Shown one piece after another: positions 60,665 to 64,000 of a stretch of 64,000 nucleotides of DNA (the first letter of the stretch is position 1; each line of letters begins with the position of its first letter). The position numbers and the translations under genes were made by a program. The stretch lies in NCBI RefSeq assembly GCF_014323405.1, contig NZ_JACRWE010000003.1, forward strand, positions 62,001-126,000, given 5' to 3'. The stretch comes from Romboutsia faecis (lineage in GTDB: Bacteria > Bacillota > Clostridia > Peptostreptococcales > Peptostreptococcaceae). The notes below the pieces were generated by a model that was not told where the DNA came from, did no database searches, and worked only from the letters and a program-made list of their open reading frames with translations.

Positions 60665-60994
60665 ATAAGTAAATATATAATAAATAGATGGATTTATCCT
60701 CTATTCACTATATACTTATTATATTTTTAGATAATTTATAAATACTATAAGATAGAGCCTAAAGCCCTAATAAGTAAATACATGCTAAGAGCTATAGGAA
60801 AGCCAATAGAAGCTATTAAAGTTTGAATTTATGAATTCGTCATAAACATAACCTTTCGATATAAATTTATAAGCAAAAGGACTATGCTTAAAAAATAAGT
60901 TTTAAAGCAGTGTAATACCATGGTATTGTTATTTAATCTTCCTTATATAGGTTGTTGTACTTCACGCTGTAGATAAATTAGCGCATGATGTGCA
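60665..60994. other. Intergenic region with no clear gene
   Basis: About 330 bp after the ABC ATPase. It contains TACTTATTATATTTTTAGAT (starting at 60713), a near copy of a segment at about 63971. I found no intact frame. It may contain decayed restriction-gene sequence. Confidence 0.4.
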
Positions 60995-61246
60995 ATGGAA
61001 GATGATATACTGATAAAGATAGCAAAGGATTTAACTAAGACAGTTAAAGAAAATATATGTCCAGCATGGCATGAAAGAAAGCAGGCACAAGCTAAGATGA
61101 GAATGCATATAAAGAAGTTACTTAAAAAGTATGACTATCCACCAAACAAAAGTGAAAAGGCTATAGAAGATGTAATGGAGTGTAGCAGAAATGTAGCTTT
61201 GCTTGAGCGATATACCAATAAATTAAAAGCTAGCCAATTAAATTGA
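60995..61246 (+). pseudogene. C-terminal fragment of a type I restriction subunit (HsdR)
   Basis: The 83 residues DDILIKIAKDLTKTVKENIC, AWHERKQAQAKMRMHIKKLL and KKYDYPP match the helical C-terminal (DUF3387-type) end of HsdR as I know it (xxIAKxLxxTVRxxxxxDWxxRExxRAxxRxxxKRxLxKYGYPP). HsdR proteins have about 1000 residues, so more than 90% is missing. No hsdM or hsdS is present. It ends at a good terminator, which supports descent from a real gene 3' end. Confidence 0.7.
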
Positions 61247-61260
61247 CTAGCTTTTAATTT
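61220..61260. terminator. Terminator between the hsdR fragment and prfC
   Basis: AAATTAAAAGCTAG (61220-61233) pairs perfectly with CTAGCTTTTAATTT (61247-61260). Confidence 0.85.
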
Positions 61261-61281
61261 ACAAAACTTATATATATTTTT

Positions 61282-62880
61282 TTATAAAGAAGTTTCTCTT
61301 AAAACTAAACCTTCGTTTCTTTCAATAAAATGTCTAATAGACCATTCATTTTGTAATAACAATACTGGATTGTTATTTTTATCTTCAACTAATAATGTCT
61401 CCATTGGCATTGAAAGCCTACCATATTTAGAAAGATCATTTTCAATCCAACGTACATAGCGATAAGGTAGTGAATTCATTATCATCTCAACACCATATTC
61501 TTGTTTTAGACGATATTCTAAAACTTCAAATTGAAGAACTCCAACTACACCTATAATAAGTTCTTCCATACCAGAATTAGGTTGTTTGAATACCTGTATA
61601 GCACCTTCTTCTGATAACTGTGTAAGACCCTTTACAAACTGCTTTCTCTTAAGAGCATTTTTTGTAGAAACTCTTGCAAAATACTCAGGAGCAAATTGTG
61701 GGATACCAGTGTATTGTAAATTTGACTGCTTTTCACTTAACGTATCACCAATATTAAATATACCTGGATCGTGTATCCCTATAATATCACCAGGATAAGC
61801 TGAATCTATAATAACACGGTCTTGTGCTACAAACTGTTGAGGTTGTGAAAGTTTAACCTTTTTATTTCTTTGTACATGAGTTACTGTCATACCTTTTTCA
61901 AATTTACCAGAGCAAATTCTAAGGAATGCAATTCTATCTCTATGATTTTTATCCATGTTAGCTTGAATCTTAAATATAAATCCTGAGAAGTTATTAGAAT
62001 TAGGGTCAATATCACCTAAATTACTGCTACGAGGATTTGGCGGTGGTGTTATTTCTAGGAACGATTCTAAAAATGGTTCTACACCAAAGTTAGTAAGGGC
62101 ACTTCCGAAGAATACAGGTGTCAATTCACCATTTAATACTCTGTCTAAATCAAAATTATCTCCAGCAATATCTAAAAGTTCAATATCTTCTAGTAGCTTT
62201 TCATGAAGAGCATCACCTAATAAAGTATTAAACTTTTCATCAGATATATTTCCAGTTATAGATTTAGCAATAGATTGTCCATGGTTACCATCATCAAATA
62301 GTTCAACTTGATTTTTATGACGGTTAAATACACCTTTGAACTCTTTACCAGAACCAATTGGCCAGTTTACTGGACAAGAGCGAATTCCTAGAACATTTTC
62401 AATATCTTCAAGTAGTTCAAATGGATCCCTTCCTTGACGGTCCATTTTATTTATGAAAGTGAAAATTGGTATTCCTCTCATTTTACAAACTTGGAATAAT
62501 TTCTTTGTCTGATCCTCTACACCTTTAGCAGAGTCAATAACCATTACTGCACAGTCTGCTGCCATAAGAGTTCTATAAGTGTCCTCACTGAAATCTTGAT
62601 GCCCTGGAGTATCAAGAATATTTATGCAAAAGTTATTATATTCAAATTGAAGAACACTTGATGCAACAGATATACCTCTTTGTTTTTCAATTTCCATCCA
62701 GTCAGATACTGCATGTTTTTGAGATCTTCTTGATTTAACTGATCCTGCTTCACGAATGGCACCACCATATAATAGAAACTTTTCAGTTAATGTAGTTTTT
62801 CCTGCATCGGGATGGGAAATGATTGCAAAGGTTCTTCTTCTTTTAACTTCATCAATCAAGTTTAAATTTTGTTCTGTCAT
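61282..62880 (-). CDS. prfC: Peptide chain release factor 3
   Basis: The 532-residue translational GTPase has G1 SHPDAGKTTLTEK, the SVKSRRSQKHAVSDWMEIEK insert with RGIS, G3 DTPGHQDFSEDT and G4 FINKMDRQ. It removes RF1/RF2 from the ribosome after peptide release. It is full length and intact. Start ATG; the ribosome site is AAGGATGATA. It sits between two restriction-gene remnants read in the other direction. Confidence 0.95.
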   Translation of the reverse strand: MTEQNLNLIDEVKRRRTFAIISHPDAGKTTLTEKFLLYGGAIREAGSVKSRRSQKHAVSDWMEIEKQRGISVASSVLQFEYNNFCINILDTPGHQDFSEDTYRTLMAADCAVMVIDSAKGVEDQTKKLFQVCKMRGIPIFTFINKMDRQGRDPFELLEDIENVLGIRSCPVNWPIGSGKEFKGVFNRHKNQVELFDDGNHGQSIAKSITGNISDEKFNTLLGDALHEKLLEDIELLDIAGDNFDLDRVLNGELTPVFFGSALTNFGVEPFLESFLEITPPPNPRSSNLGDIDPNSNNFSGFIFKIQANMDKNHRDRIAFLRICSGKFEKGMTVTHVQRNKKVKLSQPQQFVAQDRVIIDSAYPGDIIGIHDPGIFNIGDTLSEKQSNLQYTGIPQFAPEYFARVSTKNALKRKQFVKGLTQLSEEGAIQVFKQPNSGMEELIIGVVGVLQFEVLEYRLKQEYGVEMIMNSLPYRYVRWIENDLSKYGRLSMPMETLLVEDKNNNPVLLLQNEWSIRHFIERNEGLVLRETSL

Positions 62881-63040
62881 TTTTTATCATCCTTTATTTT
62901 AATTTTACGATTATCAAAATATAAAAAAACTATAATCCTATTGATATTATAACTTTATTTTAAAACTGTCAATATAGAAACCTTATTAAAATAGCTTAAT
63001 TTAAAAAAGCAAGCCTCAATACCTGCATTTTATAGTGGTA

Positions 63041-63168
63041 AAACATGCTAGAGAGGAACATCGTTAAGCTGTTGAATGGATGAATAATCATACCGATGAT
63101 GGAATTAGATTTACATATGAAGAGAAAGCTTTTTTGATGTGTTGACAGCAGATATGATCATATAGTGA
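63041..63168 (+). pseudogene. Decayed fragment, possibly of a type I restriction gene
   Basis: After HAREEHR and a stop, the frame reads AVEWMNNHTDDGIRFTYEEK then AF, and one base shift restores FDVLTADMI. The FTYEEKAFFDVL pattern resembles HsdR sequence near its C-terminus. It contains a stop and a frameshift in an AAAGCTTTTTTG run. It lies in the same direction as the fragment at 60995. The region 62881-63040 holds nothing I can identify. Confidence 0.35.
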
Positions 63169-63465
63169 AGTTCTAGAACAAATTGTGGAAAGTACAAATT
63201 AGGAAATTTATTTAAAAAATATAGAGAAATAGAAAAAGTAATTTTATTTGGTTCAAGAGCTAGACAAGATAATAAGTATAATTCGGATGTAGATTTGTGT
63301 TTATTTGGTGAACAAATAACTCACTTAATACAAACCAAAGTAGCTATGGATATAGATAAGATAAATACACCTCTGAGCTTTGATATATTAAACTTCAATG
63401 AACTAACTAAAGAAAAATTGATTGAAAACATAATGAACGAAGGAATAGTAATATATAATGGCTAA
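63169..63465 (+). pseudogene. MNT-type nucleotidyltransferase without a recognisable start
   Basis: The frame encodes KYREIEKVILFGSRARQDNK followed by YNSDVDLCLF, which is the GSRARxxxxxxSDxDL motif of minimal nucleotidyltransferases (MntA antitoxins). The stop at 63463-63465 overlaps the HEPN gene by 8 bp in the usual arrangement. In-frame sequence upstream, back to a TGA at 63166, has no ATG, GTG or TTG, so the normal N-terminus is gone. It might be translated from a rare start, or be dead. MntA normally silences its HepT partner by AMP transfer. Confidence 0.7.
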
Positions 63466-63838
63466 AAAATTAGATGAAAGAAAAGAAGACTTTAAAAAAG
63501 AATTAAAAAGGCTTTTAAATAAAGATATCACTGACGATATTATAATAGATGGAATAATACAAAGATTTGAATTTACCTTTGAGCAAGCTTGGAAAATAAT
63601 GAAACTATACTTAGAGGACCAAGGGATATTAGATGAAGCATTAGCTCCAAGAAGTACGATAAGATGTGCATTTAAGCATAAGTTAATAAGTGATGGTGAT
63701 ATATGGATAGAAATGATGTTAGATAGAAATAGAACATCTTACATGTATGATGAAGAAACAGCAGTTAATATAGTTAAATTAGTTAAAGAAAAATATATCG
63801 TAGAATTTAATAAGCTAAAAGACTATTTAGAGTATTAA
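63458..63838 (+). CDS. HepT-like HEPN toxin / nucleotidyltransferase substrate-binding protein
   Basis: The 126-residue all-helical protein is of the HI0074 type (FEFTFEQAWKIMKLYLEDQG, APRSTIRCAFKHKLI, WIEMMLDRNRTSYMYDEETA). HepT toxins use an R-x4-H-x-Y motif; the matching residues here are R-NRTS-Y-M-Y, so histidine is replaced by tyrosine. That should weaken or remove ribonuclease activity. This fits survival of the gene beside a probably broken antitoxin. ATG overlaps the nucleotidyltransferase stop. Confidence 0.82.
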   Translation: MAKKLDERKEDFKKELKRLLNKDITDDIIIDGIIQRFEFTFEQAWKIMKLYLEDQGILDEALAPRSTIRCAFKHKLISDGDIWIEMMLDRNRTSYMYDEETAVNIVKLVKEKYIVEFNKLKDYLEY

Positions 63839-63924
63839 ATTGTAGTCCATGAACTTTGTCATATGGAGTATAAGGATCATTCCAAGGAGTATATCTACAA
63901 CATTTAAAATAGGGAATTTTTATT

Positions 63925-63978
63925 AATAAGTATGAAATAAGGAGGATGAATTTAGAATCTCCTTGCTTCATACTTATT
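63925..63978. terminator. Long inverted repeat, likely terminator, at the window end
   Basis: AATAAGTATGAAATAAGGAG (63925-63944) pairs with the arm 63959-63978 (CTCCTTGCTTCATACTTATT) with one or two mismatches. ATATTTTAG follows. Confidence 0.6.
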
Positions 63979-64000
63979 ATATTTTAGATAACTCACTAGT

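Noticed and set aside
1..64000. CRISPR arrays, rRNA and tRNA genes
   Set aside because: I looked for regularly spaced repeats, rRNA conserved segments and tRNA TTCGA-type arms. Apart from the T-box leader, nothing convincing was found.

Overview
The window is about 64 kb of very AT-rich DNA from a spore-forming anaerobic Firmicute. An alpha/beta-type SASP gene, a T-box leader, an adenine riboswitch, a BirA-type operator, a sodium-pumping oxaloacetate decarboxylase and DUF1540/DUF1284 proteins together point to class Clostridia. Peptostreptococcaceae (the Romboutsia/Paraclostridium/Clostridioides neighbourhood) is my best guess. This is an inference from gene content, not a marker-gene result. 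No rRNA, tRNA or CRISPR array was seen.

Layout. (1) 1-10740: right part of a mobile element that mixes phage genes (a tail tape measure protein and a small basic phage protein) with conjugation- or plasmid-like genes (a small pilin-like membrane protein, a VirB4/TraG-type ATPase, an AbrB-like regulator and a replication-initiator-like protein). It also carries a UPF0489 cargo gene and a structured, locally GC-rich non-coding patch. It abuts the C-terminal stump of a dicarboxylate symporter gene, which suggests insertion into that gene. (2) 11400-29400: housekeeping chromosome: a G5/3D cell-wall protein, phosphoglucomutase, YihY, T-box-controlled homoserine dehydrogenase, YaaA, a GapB-like GAPDH, a Gate-domain transporter, a Na/Pi symporter, an orphan YopA-like HEPN protein, an ArsC/Spx-family protein, a decayed NUDIX/IS1595 patch, PlsC, and biotin transporter BioY behind a BirA operator. 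(3) 29500-39850: a citrate-fermentation cluster. citD-citE-citF, citC and a fused citXG make and mature citrate lyase. A divergent unit encodes the four parts of a biotin-dependent oxaloacetate decarboxylase sodium pump. Between them sits a GntR/FCD regulator, and paired GTATAC-centred palindromes spaced 20 or 40 bp lie at the cit and oad promoters and beside the regulator gene. (4) 39850-51200: Mrp ATPase, a GH13 amylase, YjjG, SASP, MarR, GltS, a Staygreen-family protein, adenosine deaminase under an adenine ON riboswitch, a cold-shock protein and a thioredoxin-like protein.

(5) 51277-57134: the early region of a prophage: ImmA-like protease, XRE repressor, divergent HTH gene, antirepressor, YqaJ nuclease, RecT, a DnaD-like replisome organiser and a DnaC-like loader. 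No integrase or structural genes follow. Directly after it comes (6) 57244-60664: a three-gene operon of a metallophosphoesterase with a C-terminal extension, an 81-residue middle protein, and a DUF2326-type ABC ATPase. This has the architecture of an ABC three-component (ABC-3C) conflict system and is the strongest candidate for an under-described system here. (7) 60995-63838: pieces of a type I restriction gene around prfC, then an MNT/HEPN toxin-antitoxin pair in which the nucleotidyltransferase has no usual start codon and the HEPN active-site histidine is replaced by tyrosine.

How the genes work together. Biotin import (BioY) supplies the cofactor of the decarboxylase, citrate lyase feeds it oxaloacetate, and the GntR protein probably coordinates both promoters. 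The two mobile regions carry their own control circuits and most of the accessory and defence functions.
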